From positions 47,885,369 through 47,949,368 of the forward strand of contig CM056380.1 in the NCBI GenBank assembly GCA_029718625.1: a DNA stretch of 64,000 nt. Reading direction: 5' to 3'. Below, in pieces: positions 24,502 through 37,589 of this stretch. The position numbers and the translations under genes are program-made. Position 1 is the first letter of the stretch. Each line of letters opens with the position of its first letter. Under the pieces are notes generated by a model, which saw only the letters and a program-made list of their open reading frames with translations, made no database searches and was not told where the DNA came from. The stretch is from Synaphobranchus kaupii. Taxonomy: Eukaryota > Chordata > Actinopteri > Anguilliformes > Synaphobranchidae.

Positions 24502-25159
24502 CAAACAAAACATTTAACAAAACAATAAAATTAATCAAGAAAAATCAAGCGCACGATCCCTCAGAGGCTTGTAGTTGTGGTTTTAATCAGATGTTGTTTA
24601 AAAAGTGACACAGAGTGGCAGCAAGTATGAAAAAAAGATGAGAAAAATAGCCTGTGAATTTTCTTCCCTGCTGGAAGACTAAATATACCATAATTCTAAA
24701 TTTCAATATAAAGACTGTTCTGCCTGCCCATGCTATTTGGCCCATGAACACAATGTGAAAGGATCCCATCTGATTGGATTCCATGGACATCAATTACAGT
24801 CAGCCCATAGAAACCCTACCATAGTCATAACTTCCATGACCTTGATAAATTGCGCTGACTTTGTATAATACCTAGACCGTAATTTAAAAAAAACATTTTT
24901 GTGGTTAATTTCTCAATAACTTTCAGGATTAATTCTGTGAGAGTTTGAATGTTGGAAAAGTGTAAAGTAGTAGGCTATATCTGTATGCCATATGTGTAAA
25001 GGATAATTATTTTTGTATTACATGACAATGAAAATAAAAATTAATTAATGTTGTGTCAATTCAATTGTACTCCAATTGTAAGTCTACTCCTGTTCTGTGC
25101 TTTCGGTGCTATGGGTGTTCTCTGACTAATATACAAGTGGAGAAAATATAATGTATATA
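24502..25159. other. AT-rich unique DNA
   Basis: Nothing supported. Confidence 0.5.
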
Positions 25160-25164
25160 CGTTT

Positions 25165-25875
25165 TGTCATGGTTATTGGCAGCCTCTGTTGTTTCTGCGG
25201 TTGTTATTCGATTTGGCGTCGTCTGACGCTCCATCGGATTTTTTCTGTCTCCATTCCGGTGTTTGGATCTCGCCCAGTCATTATTTCCCACACCTGTGTT
25301 CGGTTTCTTGTCGGCTATAAATAGCGCAGGATTTTCGCTTTCCTGCACTTCGATATTGTTGTTGCTCATTGACATCGAAGTCGGTAAGGTATAGGAACAT
25401 GGTCACTGCCTTTCTGGTTTGTACAAATAAGAAATGCAGCAAGTCCGCTTAAAGAAGTTAGGATAGGATTGGTTATTTTCGTTAAGCTCCTATACCTTTT
25501 CTTTGTTCTTTATTCTCTCGTTCTGTTACCTTTTTTGTTTACAGCTCTTTGGCTACAGAGCTTAGGTAACAGACTGTTTTTCTGTTTAAGTCTACACCCG
25601 TGTTGCTCTGGGTTATTCTTTTATTTTCTCTACCTCTCTTCTATGCTCTTTGTCTTAGAGTGTGAGATACTTTTTGTTTGTTATACTCGCTTCTTCGAAC
25701 TCGCCTCCTTTTGAGGTAGATTGTTTTGACTTAGGTCGGGAAGTTTTTTCTTCCATTCCTTAGTTCTCCTTTTCCTGTTGCGGTTTATCCGCTTTGTGGC
25801 GTATCTCTCGAGGTACGCTTATAGATTCCTTATCTGTCGCGTTTGGTTCTCAGAACCTTACCTCGCCCCTTCACA
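25165..25875 (+). mobile_element. Solo LTR, 711 bp (TGTCATGG family)
   Basis: It starts TGTCATGGTTATTGG and ends CGCCCCTTCACA, so it has TG...CA ends. It is flanked by an exact 5-bp target duplication CGTTT (25160-25164 and 25876-25880). A TATA box, TATAAATA, lies at 25316-25323. No retroviral-type internal region, primer-binding site or second LTR follows, so recombination has left a solo LTR. Both termini match the 1.93-kb LTR at 53022-54952. The interior holds several small palindromes, such as GGTTCTCAGAACC and GCGGTTTATCCGC. Confidence 0.88.
25316..25323 (+). promoter_or_regulatory. TATA box of the solo LTR
   Basis: TATAAATA about 150 bp from the LTR start, the usual place for the U3 promoter. 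The related LTR at 53022 has TATATAAG at 53174-53181 in the same position. Confidence 0.6.
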
Positions 25876-25880
25876 CGTTT

Positions 25881-28800
25881 AGAATGCCATCGTCTTTTGT
25901 TTCATTAAGTTGATACAGTAAGTTATTCATATAACTTAGCTTTGCCCACATCAAAATAAACAAGACTGTACTCGAACCAGGGATCAAAATGTCATGGCCA
26001 TCTGGTCCACACTGGATCCTTGGCGGTGACCTGATTCTCTATGTAAATATTACAGACAGTACTTAAGGGAGATATCTTTCATGTTCAAGAGACGTGACAT
26101 AATCCTCCCACAAAGCTATCTGACCTTCAGTTTGAAAGTGCTGTTGCGACTTATCACAACCTACACAACAATGACTGTGTTGTTTGTTTCAAAGCAAACA
26201 CATAGTATAATATAGAACACATAATATGTTATGGCCTTCCAGTGAGGCCAATTTGTAGAAAAACCATATGGAACTACTAACGTTTAACAACTTTTTATGT
26301 ACAACTTTTACCAATTTCACCTAATTTTGTAATTTTGCAGGTATATGTTCCATAATTCTGAACAGTTCTAACTATCAAACACATCCTTGAAAACACATTG
26401 AACAAATTAAACATGGTTTGTTTATCTTTGTCTGACTGTATTATTGGAGAGGAGGACAGCAACATTGGGCAGTTGTTGGTTTGGTTTGCACTTCATGACT
26501 TTAATGTTGATTAACTGCCGTTAGTCCCCCCAAATGTTCACCAAAAATGAATACGTACGTAAATGAACGATCGAGCGCGTGAATAAGTAATTTGCCTTCT
26601 AAAAAAAAAAAAGGAAGAAGCCATAAGTGCCGTTCACATTTCATAAACTATTTTGGAGCACTGACGGCACCACAGACATCCAGTAGTTCAATCTCCATTC
26701 AGTTCCCACTGCACATCATACCATCCGTCACATTCAATTTATCCATCTAATGGCATAAAAATGGCAGTGTGCAATCACAATGGCCATTAGAACACTGACA
26801 AGTCTGTGTTGATGAATTGTCAGATCCGGCTGAAATATGCATAATGAACATGGAATGACCAGTCCGTGGTTGCCGCGTAAACCCGAATACTGTGGCAAGG
26901 CGCAGCGCAGCGGTTTCACGTGGGAGGAAAGTTATTACATCTGACAGGTGGGGATAAACTGTGAGAATCAAAGGGGGATTTTAATGAATAATGATGACTG
27001 AATAGAGTGGCTTTCCATTCTGACCTGTCTCTGACAACCTCTATCCTCCCAATTTAATTTATGTGCAACATGTTGTATACGGTATATATGCTGTATGTGT
27101 ATATGAGTGCGTAGAGATATTAATCTAAGCAAAACACTGAAAATCATGGCCTAGATCTATATTCATATAGAATTCCCTGATTGTCTGCTTCAACGACACA
27201 ACCTGCACACTTTCCAAACAAGACAGGTGGAAAAATGATGGCTCCCTCTTCTCTGTAGCCGTGGTGACACAAGATTTGGATTAAGGTGGATTGGGGAGAG
27301 GGAATATGTTCCTCTGGATCACAGAGGAGAACCAGAGGCTTCATAAAGGTCAAATTAAGTGCCTCTCCTTACAGGCTCTTTACAACCCTACTTCCCCCTG
27401 GAGCACATGTAGATGGACTGCTCAGCATTGCGGAGATGATGATAATCATGATGATGAAGATAATAATGAATATTTTCTATTACCGGTTTATTACCCTTCA
27501 CATTCACCGTACAAATTCTATTAAACACGGAAATATTCAACCGCATATTCAATGCAACCATTGAAGTAAAACGTCTCGATCTACAGGTACGCCTGCAGTG
27601 ACACGAGACTGCAGTTCACAGTCCAGGAAGCAGGGTGGGACTTAATAAGCAGGCTCCTGCACCAATCGGGAACTGCTGTCAGTGAGAAAAGAGAGACTCT
27701 GCCTCATTGAAATGAAAGGGTCCTGTTGAATACAATCGTCTGCGGCTTTGTCATAAAACCTTGAAAGGACCGATGTGCCAAACTCACTGGACCGAATGGA
27801 GCTGTTGTTGCATTTCTTTTTTTTGTCAGTGCCTTCCAAAAGAACCTTGAAACTCTCAGCTGCGTCTCCCCGAAGGTTTTCTGCATTTCAGCCAATCAAA
27901 AGAAACTCGAACGGCAGTCAGGTTTTCACGGGGGTCGCGGCGTGCGGGGGTCGCGGCGTGCGAGGGCCGCGGCGGAGGAAAATGAAAGCGACGGAGACAC
28001 GGTCGGGTTCTGGAAACGTGACGCAACCTCTGCATTGAACTCCAGTCGAGGGCTTTGGCCTTACCCGTGTAACCCTGCCTTAGCAACAGCACTAAAGAGG
28101 GAGAAATTTTTATACATTCAAAAATAAAGACCCAAATAAACCTAGACCAGGCCTTCTTTTTCTGTGTTTTCTTATTTGAATTGTCCACTAAATAAATATA
28201 TTTCTCATTATAAAGCCCCTGGGCCTAAAAACAACCTTTTGAAACAATGAGATCTGGCTGAATTGTGTGCATTTAAAATGAATATGATTAGGAACAAGAT
28301 TTTTTTTGCAGCACTGACTGTAAAAGGCTGTCTTGAAGTTGCCCAGTGAAATATTTTTTTTTAATGTTTTTAAGATACATGCTGTCATGCCCAGAAAAGT
28401 CCCAAGGATGAAAGAAAGAAAAAAAGATCTGAGATCGTCATTAAGGCCCATGAAGCCTTGTGTGATTTCCCCAATGCGAGCACCTGCATGGATGACCAGA
28501 TGCAGGGCCCACTGCACCTCAGCATGCCAAACATCTGCTGCCGTTTAATGCCATTAAAAGCAGAGCAAAGAGAACTCACCCTCACATATTCACAAAAAAG
28601 GTCATGTTGTAGCAGCATGGTCCAACCGACAATTTAAGGAGCCCCGTGGCTTAAAAAAAAGGCGGGGAGGGGGGTGAGAGAATTAAGAGGAGAAGCAGAG
28701 AGACCTTTATCTCTAACAGGGCTTAATAATGTCATTTCTGATTCACCCACCATGGGTAAATTTGTCTGGAGGAGGGAGGGGTGGCCAGTGGATGACTGGC

Positions 28801-29893
28801 TGTTAAAATTGTGACTAGTGGTAGCAGGTTGATTGACAACCTGAGAAAGTCATGAAGATTATGGAGTCAAGTGCCCCATGCTCTTCACCCAGAAGCTCTG
28901 AATAGGGACCAAGGTATGGTTTTTTTTTTATTAACTGGTTTGTGTCACCAGTTATGAGGAGAATTACGAAAAGTGATGAATCACATGACTTTGATGGGGG
29001 CACGTTTTAGGTGTGGTAGCTCTGGAACATTTGTGCCGTGACACAGAAAAGCATCTGTCTCAATGGCACTAAATCTAAAAAAAGTGGGAGTAGAAGCTTA
29101 TCTTTATTTGCATGAACAAATATGGTGAGTAGGGGAATAACTATCATTTTATAAATGGAGGAAACCACACAGGATTGGATGAGCCAAGAAAACATTTCTG
29201 CCATCCGTGAAGAGGCACAAATTGTCATCCTCACAAAGCTTTTCAAGGTCAATCTGTATCTGGGTGCATGTTTCAGAGTAAGTTTCAAAATGGAAAATGA
29301 ATATTTTTGTCAATTCTGATATAGGACACATTTTACCAATACACTGATGGATATTTACTGAAGCAGTTAATTGTTGAGCACTCCAGTGCAGGAAATACTA
29401 TAACTGTATGCAGTGAACCTGCAAACGAGTAGTAGCCAACTCAGGATCTGAGCCAGTACTCTTGTGGTGACAATAATGTCTGTCTAAACACTTTGCTTTC
29501 AATGAGCAAGGAATTTTAAAGAAAATTATTTTATCAATAATGGCTGAAAACCAATGTGGTGAAAGGATTGCTTCCACTAGCTCAGAAGACCTGACCTTAT
29601 TCTGTTGTTCTTCAAATGTTCACCTTAACTCTGATATCCACATCTTCAGATGTCTTGTTGCATCAGAGTATCAAAGTCAATAGCCAAAAGTTAATTTGTT
29701 AGACCCTTTGGTTGGCCGCAAGAGACATGCTTCAGAAAGCTGCACTTGGACACTTTTTTTTTGATCAATTGTAAGCATTGCATTGATCTTTATAGCCTTT
29801 AGATGGCTTAAATGATGGACCAAGTTATCTTTGGCCAATGCAGCTCAAATAAAGATTAGCACTGAAACAGCATTGAAAACAAGTCAATGAAAG
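25881..29893. other. Unique non-coding DNA with one GC-rich patch
   Basis: No transposon recognised. A GC-rich patch with a 16-bp repeat is at 27930-27975. Several open frames around 27775-28548 overlap on both strands without domains. An A-run lies near 26601, and a GAT-rich stretch near 27435-27470. Confidence 0.5.
27930..27975. repeat. GC-rich 16-bp tandem repeat
   Basis: GGGGTCGCGGCGTGCG is repeated twice, followed by a degenerate third copy, within a short CpG-dense patch. Confidence 0.85.

Positions 29894-29963
<70 letters not shown>
29894..29963. repeat. (CA)n microsatellite
   Basis: Uninterrupted run of about 35 CA units. Confidence 0.97.
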
Positions 29964-29965
<2 letters not shown>

Positions 29966-30310
29966 CATTTCAGTTCCACACTAAAGAAAAACAAAACTTT
30001 CTTTTTGCAATGAAATGGATTAGTAATTTCCCAGGGAACTGATGTGGGGGTGTAATTTTGTTGCTTTCCGCTGTTCAGCAGAAGTGATGTAGGCTGGCTA
30101 CCCAGGAGCAGTGTGGGCGCATTGCTGTAGCAAAGCTCTTCTGTAGAGGATCTCAGTGTAATATCCAAGCACACCACAGACAGCAGTATTGCCCCCTGTG
30201 GTCAAACACCCTCCATTGGTCCCCAGCACAGATCTGAGGAACTGGCACAGTGAGAATGCAATGCATCCAGACAGGAAGTTTGCTGGTATGCTTGATTTTG
30301 GTTCCCTGGG

Positions 30311-30654
30311 CTGCATTCAAATCCAATTTAACACACTCCCTTCCCTTGCTGTCCCTAGAGTGAGCTATCTTGTAACGTAATTTGCTACGTGCAGCAAGCA
30401 AACTTAAAAGGTGCTCTGCAAGGGAGTATAGACGAGAAACAAACAAAAATGGAACCGCCCTCGCAACATATTAGAAGTGCAACACCATAGAGTTGATCGT
30501 GACCGCCCACTTTTTATGTGTGGAGCATTGCATTGTGGGATTCTGTTCTTGCTGGAAGCTTGCATTCTATACCCTTGGTGGAAGGGAGGATAAATGATGG
30601 AGTGAGGGAATATAATTACTCCCTCCCCTTTCTTAAATTGGAACCGAATCCCGC
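30311..30654. mobile_element. Candidate non-autonomous element with inverted ends
   Basis: The left end CATTCAAATCCAATTTAA and the inverted right end GATTCGGTTCCAATTTAA agree at about 14 of 18 positions. Both are followed inward by CTCCCTTCCC / CTCCC-type sequence. Length about 344 bp. No target duplication could be fixed, so superfamily is open. Confidence 0.4.
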
Positions 30655-30695
30655 TTGGTGTGGCTGCCATATTTCATCCTGGCATTTTCGGGATC

Positions 30696-30710
30696 CCCCC
30701 CCCCCCCCTT
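30696..30710. repeat. Poly-C tract
   Basis: About 15 consecutive C. Confidence 0.95.
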
Positions 30711-32866
30711 GAAGCAAGGGAAGGGGACGACAGGAAGAAAGGATAGATTTTGGATCTGAACACAGCCACGGTCTTAGTATTCATCACAGAGAACACATTC
30801 ATAAATCTCCAATAAAAACTGAGTTATCAGGACTCTTTTTTTAATATTGATATTTCATCATTAAGTATACATATGTGCATTTTTATGTAACGTGTTGGAC
30901 CGTGAATGTGACTACAATCAAGAAAAAAGTAAATGTATGATTGCCCCTGACCTTGTATATGAGCATTTCTTTATAAGAATGAAACATAGTATGCCATTTT
31001 GTATTTAAACAGTCTGTGCAAAAGTTGAAAAAAAAGCTGATATGAAGAAGTGGTAAGGGAGGTGCATAATGTCATTAAAACATGTTAAATATTAGCGGTT
31101 TTGGCTATATTAGACATAGAAAGCCCCCTGAATATCATGAGATCAACAAAAACATAATTCTGTGAAATATTATTCCCAAGTACTTGCATTAAATACATAT
31201 TTTGTCACTTCACAGCAAAATCATTCATAAATGTTTATGCAGGCATTTTGCTCAAATAATTGACCTCAGTTCAATTGTCACATTTGTTAATAGCAGTTTA
31301 CATAATTTGCTAAATCATTCATCATAAAGCATTGCATTTTCTTTGGAATCATACCACTGCTATGATGTACTGTATGTGCAACACAGTCTTTCACAAATGC
31401 TTGACCATGCCCTTCCTGTAAAGGGCGACTAAATATTTTACATGGTGAAATATACTTAATAGTATGGTGACTATTTTTATAACTATTTGGAAAATGTGGT
31501 GGAGCATGTACTGTGATGGGCAGAGTAATAATTATAGAGACTGGGCATAGGGAAAAAAGAGAAAAAATCTAGAAGGTTCTCTAGGGGATAATTCTTAATA
31601 TGAGTCTGATCATTACTCTTCATTCCATATAGAATTTAAAGGATGTCAGGTCCCAAAGGGTGTCCTTCTGAAGATATTTTGTTTTTATCACAAAGGCAGG
31701 CTGTAAAAGTTTATGAGGGAAGGAAAATTAATAATTAACATTTAAATGCTTCAACAGATTTTTTCTACATTTTTTTTTTGCCTTAGCCATCATATAACCT
31801 TTTCTTTCATTACTTTTTCTTCAAATGTGCACAAGCTCCCTGCTATCTCCCCTACAGGAAATGACATCACACTTGAGCCTGGAAGCCTTGACGCCTTGAC
31901 GAGGCCGAACTTATTCCCTCAGAATGCTGAACTCGACCTTGAGTGAAGATTTAGCACACGATGACCAAAATAACAAAATAATGAGTTTCGCCGTGTGGCA
32001 TCTTAAAGCTATTTGAGTCCCCTGCCGAGAATTGTACTGTATTAAGCAAAAACAAGGTCAGTTGAAATTAGATCACGGGGTACGATATACAATCTGTACA
32101 ACCTCAATACAACCATCAGCTACGGTAAAACCAGGATGTTTTTAATCTAATTCACCGTTTAGATAACTTGCTGATTTTTTCCCCACACAAGTTAGAGTTT
32201 ATTCTCTTACCTCTACCTCTTGTCAGTGCTTTTCTTGATAAAAACTGCACTCTTTTACTGTTTATTCCACACATTTTCAATTTTTATTTGAAATCAAAAG
32301 ATAAATGCAAGAGCTATCTGAGTTCTTGTTTTAACAAGAATCCTACCAAAGTCAAAGAGCTATAATTCAAGATGGCCAAATGGTTGCAGTATCCATTGAT
32401 GCAAGTCTATTCAATGAAAATACATCTACAATAAAAGTGACACTACCATTACAGCAAGATAATTATTAACATTAACTTCTTGGTAATGTCCATTTAATTG
32501 CTTTTGCTGTGGAGTCAGCTCAATTTGCTTTTTGTAAAAATAGAACCTGTTTAGTTGCCTCATTGAGCAAACAGAACTCCATGGCAGTTACAAGTTGTAT
32601 TATTTATTTATTTTATTTATTTACTTTTTTTTGGGGGGGGGTCGGGCCGGGTCAGTGTCTTGCGAGATAATTATTTTCTCTAAGAGAACTCTTAACTCTG
32701 CTTCAATAGTTGTGCAACTCTGCATGAAGAAAGACACAGATGTGGCCTACCCACTCTCAGACCCATATAGCATCCCTGCCTCTATTGGAGAGACAAGCCA
32801 CTATCTGCTGTGCTTCCACCCCCACCCCATCCCCGGCCCTGATGTTGACAGTACATGAGGTGAGAG
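30711..32866. other. AT-rich unique DNA
   Basis: TTTA-rich stretch near 32608-32630 followed by a G-run (32632-32641). The open frame 32595-32858 begins in this low-complexity DNA and has no domain. Confidence 0.5.
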
Positions 32867-33205
32867 CTACATTGCTTTAATTGCTTTCTTTTTAATTAAA
32901 GGAGGTATTAATTCAACTTCATCTGAGTCAAACCTGCTTCTGGCATGTCTGTATCGGAGACGACGCACAGCATCTGTGAAACTAGCACAAGAGACCGGCT
33001 TCTCAAAAACATTCGTGATTGGTCCACAATCCTTCACTCTCTCATATAAACACAATCTGTTGAGCATGTTCACCATTCCTTGAGAGCGCAGCTTTTGTTT
33101 AATTTTATTCAGCCTTGAAAAACATCTCTACATGGGCTGTAGTGCTAGGAAGCGTTTGAAAAATACACAGAGGGTTGAGGACGAATTGAAAGAATACTTC
33201 ATTGC
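32867..33205 (-). pseudogene. hAT-type transposase C-terminal fragment
   Basis: Reading leftward from about 33205, one frame gives LCIFQTLPSTTAHVE. After a small shift near 33127 it continues RCFSRLNKIKQKLRS, then LNRLCLYERVK. This matches the hAT C-terminal dimerisation motif: hydrophobic-P-(S/T)-(S/T)-A-x-x-E-R-x-F-S, then a conserved Ile and Arg, then a Leu-rich helix. It then runs open to a stop at 32867 with a basic tail. Most of the protein (RNase H-like core, BED zinc finger) is missing and no hAT ends were found nearby. ZMYM- or KIAA-type domesticated hAT genes share this domain, so it could instead derive from one of those. The frameshift argues for a pseudogene. Confidence 0.6.
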
Positions 33206-34110
33206 AGGCATTTAATGCATTGACCGCAATTTGGGGAGGGGGTTCAAGCTACAGCACTGGATGCACAGATATGCTTGCAGCTTAAGTGTCAGTTTCAGTG
33301 TTACCTCAAAGAATTCCCTGAACTCTGTTACTCTGATCAACATTGCACTGCAGTAAGATTCTGTCCTTCTCCTTCTTGTACTAACATGAAACAGGTTAGA
33401 ATTCCGGTGTGGAGGCCAACACCGAAGCCGCAAAGCTGCTGACCCACTGTAATATTATAATATTCATTTTTAAAAATCCTATTTCAAGATACCCTGGAGG
33501 TATACCGTGTAACTGAACACTTCCCAGTTATGACACGAAGGGAAATTAATGAAATAAAGTCTCTTGCCGGTCCACTCATGATGTCGCAATGCGCGGCTTA
33601 AATGCCGTGGCATTTGTGTAACGACAATAAATTGAATTTTTGCAGTAATTCATAATCCAAAGGCCTGAGACTTCAAATCTCATGGTTTAGCCACTCAGTG
33701 TGGACGACGACCCCCCCCCCCCCCCCCTCCCCCCCACCCTCTTTGTTGGCCATGGTGAGGAATGATAAGCTCCGATGACCACGGGAAAATATGGACAAAG
33801 TGCTTGCGATATCTGATGGATCGACCTTGCACACTTGCCGGATTATTATTGTAAAACGTGAGGGTTTTCCATCGAATCCTGATGGGCTGTAATGGTGAAC
33901 AGTCCTCTCTACTCAGAGTGAGAGGAGTGTCTGAGTCACTCGGCAACTTGCGATAATTTAAGCCCACGCCGTGATGCTACCTGGAGGCCTAGATACCTCA
34001 CTGCAACCCTCTAAACTGCATATTAATATGCATGTCTTTGCTTGGACTGTATTTTTGATGATTTGCTCTGATAGATCCCTCATTACATTTCTGTTACCGT
34101 TCATTCTATC
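33206..34110. other. Unique DNA with a poly-C tract
   Basis: A C-rich low-complexity tract lies at 33710-33737. Otherwise nothing supported. Confidence 0.5.
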
Positions 34111-34375
34111 TTTACATATACACCACCAAAGGATGGGGTCCCCCTCTAGATCTGGGTTCCTCCTGAGATTTATTCCCATTGGGGAGTTTCCACGCCACTG
34201 TTCCAGTGTTTTTCTTCCCACTGGGGAGCCGCTTTACTTCACTCGCTCGTGTTTTAAGGGGTTCAGGCCTGGTTTTTGCCCAATTTTTCTTTCGGTCTCC
34301 TCTGTAAAGCATCGTTGTGACATGGGTCTCTATAAAAAGCTGTAGACAAACAGAATAGAATTGAATAATGTGATG
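34111..34375 (+). mobile_element. Retroposon 3'-tail-like repeat
   Basis: The stretch GATGGGGTCCCCCTCTAGAT, GGGTTCCTCCTGAGATTTAT, GGGGAGTTTCCACGCCACTG, then TCTGTAAAGCATCGTTGTGA and TATAAAAAGCTGTAGACAAA, then a degenerate AATAGAATTGAAT tail, follows a very common fish repeat. That repeat usually ends in AATAAAATTGAATTGA-like sequence. The LINE or SINE family name is uncertain. Confidence 0.6.
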
Positions 34376-35379
34376 AAATAGAACTCACAGGGAGAAGGCT
34401 GCTCCGTTCTCCTGATCTTTAATGTTCACCTCACTAGACGGTAATGCGCCGGTATGTGAGCGGAGATTACCACATTCATAATCTCCGAAGCCTCTGTTAC
34501 ATGTCTTGTAGTGTGAATTGGTACACCCCTTTAAAAATGCATTATGTTAATATGCCCTTGACTGGTAGAAGGTAATTCAAGAAGTAATTTAGTGGTGATC
34601 CTCTCCCTGTAAGAACAGCAGGCTTATAAGAGAAATGCGAAAAACCTATTCAAAAAGCAAATGAAACATTGGGCAGTGTTCTATCAACCCAATGCAATGG
34701 TATTATTTCCGTACTTTTTTCCATCCCCACATGAACATTTCTTGTATTTCTGACTTCACCTTTTGTATTTTTATTTATCTGCATATCTCTGCACAGATTC
34801 AGAAACCCGAGTTGCCATTTCTCTCGGACAACGGAAACTCAGACCTTCCGAGAATGCCCCCATGCCCTAAGGTGACAGGATGCCACGTAGCGCGCCCTTT
34901 CAAGTGAGAAATTGCCATTCTTCAGTCCATGGCCGCAGGACAGCACCACGAGGGAGGGGCAGGATGCTTTTCACACCCATCCCTGCGATTGGTCCACAGT
35001 GCATTCCGGGCAGAGTGCCGTGAAGGGAGAGAGGGTACGGAGGGGCGGTGTGTCCAGTGCACAAAATTCACACATTCAGCATTCACCCCCACGGTTATCA
35101 CAGCACAGGAGACCAAAAGGGAGTTTTGTATGAGTCAGGGGTTGGAGTTTGTTTTTTTTGGGGGAGGGGGGCATGGGACAGGCCACAAGTATATTTGTGA
35201 TCCAAACATATGTCGAACATGCACGGACATCGAGACACGCACACACGCGCGCACACACAAACACACACGGAACAAAAAGGCACGTCTTTTTTCTCCCTCC
35301 AGCACAACGATGGCGCTGCGCAGGCACGGTCAGGCACACTAATGAAAACCCAAAAACAGGTCCCCCCGTCTTTATGTGA
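34376..35379. other. Unique DNA grading into CpG-rich sequence
   Basis: G+C rises from about 34900. A short CA/CG repeat lies near 35236-35268. Nothing coding is supported. Confidence 0.45.
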
Positions 35380-36060
35380 CCAGAGTGATTGAGCTGCCGC
35401 GGGTGAAAACGGCGCGGCGTGCTGTGATGGAGCGATTGTTTTCAGCCCCCCCCCCCACCTCCTCCTCCTCCTCCTCCCTAGATCCCTGCCCCCACCACCC
35501 CTGCACAAATTGCAGGAGGAAGAGGAATGCTAATCTCGGAGGGGATTTTTTTTGGCAAGGCGTCCTGGCACTGAAATGCTCCTGTTTTATTGATGCCCAT
35601 AAACACTGTGGTTGTTTGTTCAGGCCTTGGCAGTGAGGTCTCCCTCTTGGTGAATGAAGGAGAGAGGCTGCCCGGCGGCGATGAACGGCGGAGTCATTAT
35701 GCATATATCCCTCCATCCGAACGGCGGCGCGGAGGAGCGCAGGGGCCGCCGGTGCGGAAGGTGTGGCCTGACGCGCTCTCCAGCTCGGCGGAGCTGCGAG
35801 ACCCCCCCCCCCTGGAGAAAAGCTACAAGATTACACACACAAAAAAAAAATTATAATAAAAAAAGATGACAGCGCCGCTTTACCCCTGACCGGACGGGGC
35901 CGTTTGAGCGGCCGCTCGAGGAGAAGCGCGCAGATGGCGCCGAAGAGCCGCGGAGAAAAGCACACCGCGCTGACGGAGAGAACGCGCGAGCGAGCGAGCA
36001 CTGGGTTATTGAGCGACTCATCTGTACGCATGAGGTACGAGAAGAGAAGAGAAGGAAGAG
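35380..36060. promoter_or_regulatory. CpG-island-like block
   Basis: CpG is dense through 35398-35420, 35668-35800 and 35885-36000, in strong contrast to the AT-rich surroundings. A poly-C/CTC tract sits inside (35446-35477) and an A-run near 35840. Open frames on both strands (for example 35904-36287 from a TTG) follow from lack of stops in GC-rich DNA. In vertebrates such blocks often mark promoters, but no exon, splice site or conserved protein can be shown, and the direction is unknown. Confidence 0.45.
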
Positions 36061-36093
36061 AGGCAGAAACGCTGAGGGGAGAGGGAGAGATCA

Positions 36094-36693
36094 GCGGGGG
36101 GGGGGGGGCACTCCCATGTTTCACTCTGCTGGGAGAGGTGGGTGGGTTCACAACGCTGCATTGCATATGGAGACTAAGAGATCAGCTTTCTAGCTCTTTC
36201 CAACAACCAGACCTGACACCTGCTATCTGCTGGGAATTTCCACAAACAGAGAAAGAGAGAGAGGGAAGAGAGAGGGGGAGAGGATAGAGAGTGGAGAAGG
36301 GCGGGGGGGGGGGGGGGGGGGATTAAAGAAAGGACTGAGAAAAGATAAAGTAAGACAAAGGGAGGGATGTGGCATGGGGAGAGGTGAAGTAGAGAAAGAA
36401 AGAGCGTGACAGATTAAGATAGAGAGTGAGAGAGAGATTAAGAGAGAGAGAGAGAGAGAGTGAGCCTAGGTGCTGGAAGTGAGAGAATGTTCCACCTCAA
36501 AGAGATGGCTAGAGGAGCCCCCAGACAGGCTAGAGGAACTGCTGTTGCCATGACAACATTAGAGCACACCCCCCCCCCCCCCCCCAACCAACCGACTTCT
36601 TTTTCCACCATCTCCCATCAGAACCAACTATCGATACAAGAATTTGTACCTCCCAAAACCTGTTTGCCCTTTCCAAAAAAAAAAAAAAAAAAA
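36094..36693. repeat. Low-complexity cluster (poly-G, GA, poly-C, poly-A)
   Basis: Includes G-runs (36097-36107 and 36303-36320), GA-rich DNA (36235-36465), a C-run (36569-36584) and an A-run (36676-36693). A purine-rich strand bias continues for about 400 bp. Confidence 0.9.
36544..36557. promoter_or_regulatory. RFX X-box-like site
   Basis: GTTGCCATGACAAC fits the imperfect-palindrome X-box bound by RFX factors (GTTNCC, spacer, GRNAAC), with a full spacing match. It lies about 0.5 kb from the CpG-rich block. Binding is not shown. Confidence 0.4.
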
Positions 36694-37589
36694 TCAGGTC
36701 ACAAAGGAGTAACTGACAGACTGATGACCCTGTGACTGTTCCCAGCATCCTTTGCACAGATGGGTCTGTCATAAATGGCTGCTCTCACGTGCACCATCTC
36801 CAAGCCAGGGAAACCAGCCAGTGGATGATGTTCTCATGATCTTTCGGATACATTGGGGCAACATGCTGACGGAGCTACATGCCGTCCCCCTGTTGAGCCG
36901 CTGCCGTTTGTTAACGGTTAACTCAGGCTAGTTTTACGGCCGACGTTCATCTGAGACTCATCCGAGACTCATCCAGCAAGGTGGGTTCCCTATGAAAACG
37001 GATAGAGGAAACAGACAGGTGGCATACAGGAGAAGTACGTACAGCAATATCTGAACAAATGTTTTCAAGTCATTATAGGATAATAAACACCCACACACAC
37101 ACACAGTCTCGACAAGACAACCAGCATCCCTCCTCAGAAAGACAGAGACAGACAGTTCCCTAAATGATTGCATGTAAAAATTTACATACAAGAATACATA
37201 CATAGTATTCTCTAAACATGCCTGTATCTTTGTCCTAGCCCCTCCCCTACCCCCTGTCCCTCCGTTTAATCAAATTCCACATCGTAGTGGCTCACGGACA
37301 TACAAATTGGATTTTATATATAACACATCTGTAATTTACAGTTGCGACACTATTGTAGCTGCCACCATTATGCATTAAATGACATCCTGTCATGTAAACT
37401 AGCTTGGCTGGGAGACAATTGTTGTTTTTTTCTGTGTCAAAGGATTGATTAAAAGGGAGTGTGAGGTGAAATGGTGTGAAGGGGAAAAAGTTTCATAGAA
37501 TTGCATAAAAAACTATTTTTATGGAATAGGGGGACATGACACATTGAATGGCATTGTTGTAATATAGTTCAATGTATGTTTAAAAAAAC
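36694..37589. other. Unique non-coding DNA
   Basis: Short CA run at 37089-37105 only. Confidence 0.5.

Noticed and set aside
28188..28548. Open frames on both strands near 28.2-28.5 kb
   Set aside because: No domain, no splice-compatible neighbours. Left as unique DNA.
35904..36287. 127-codon frame in the CpG-rich block
   Set aside because: Starts at TTG in GC-rich DNA where stops are rare, and runs into poly-G and GA repeats.
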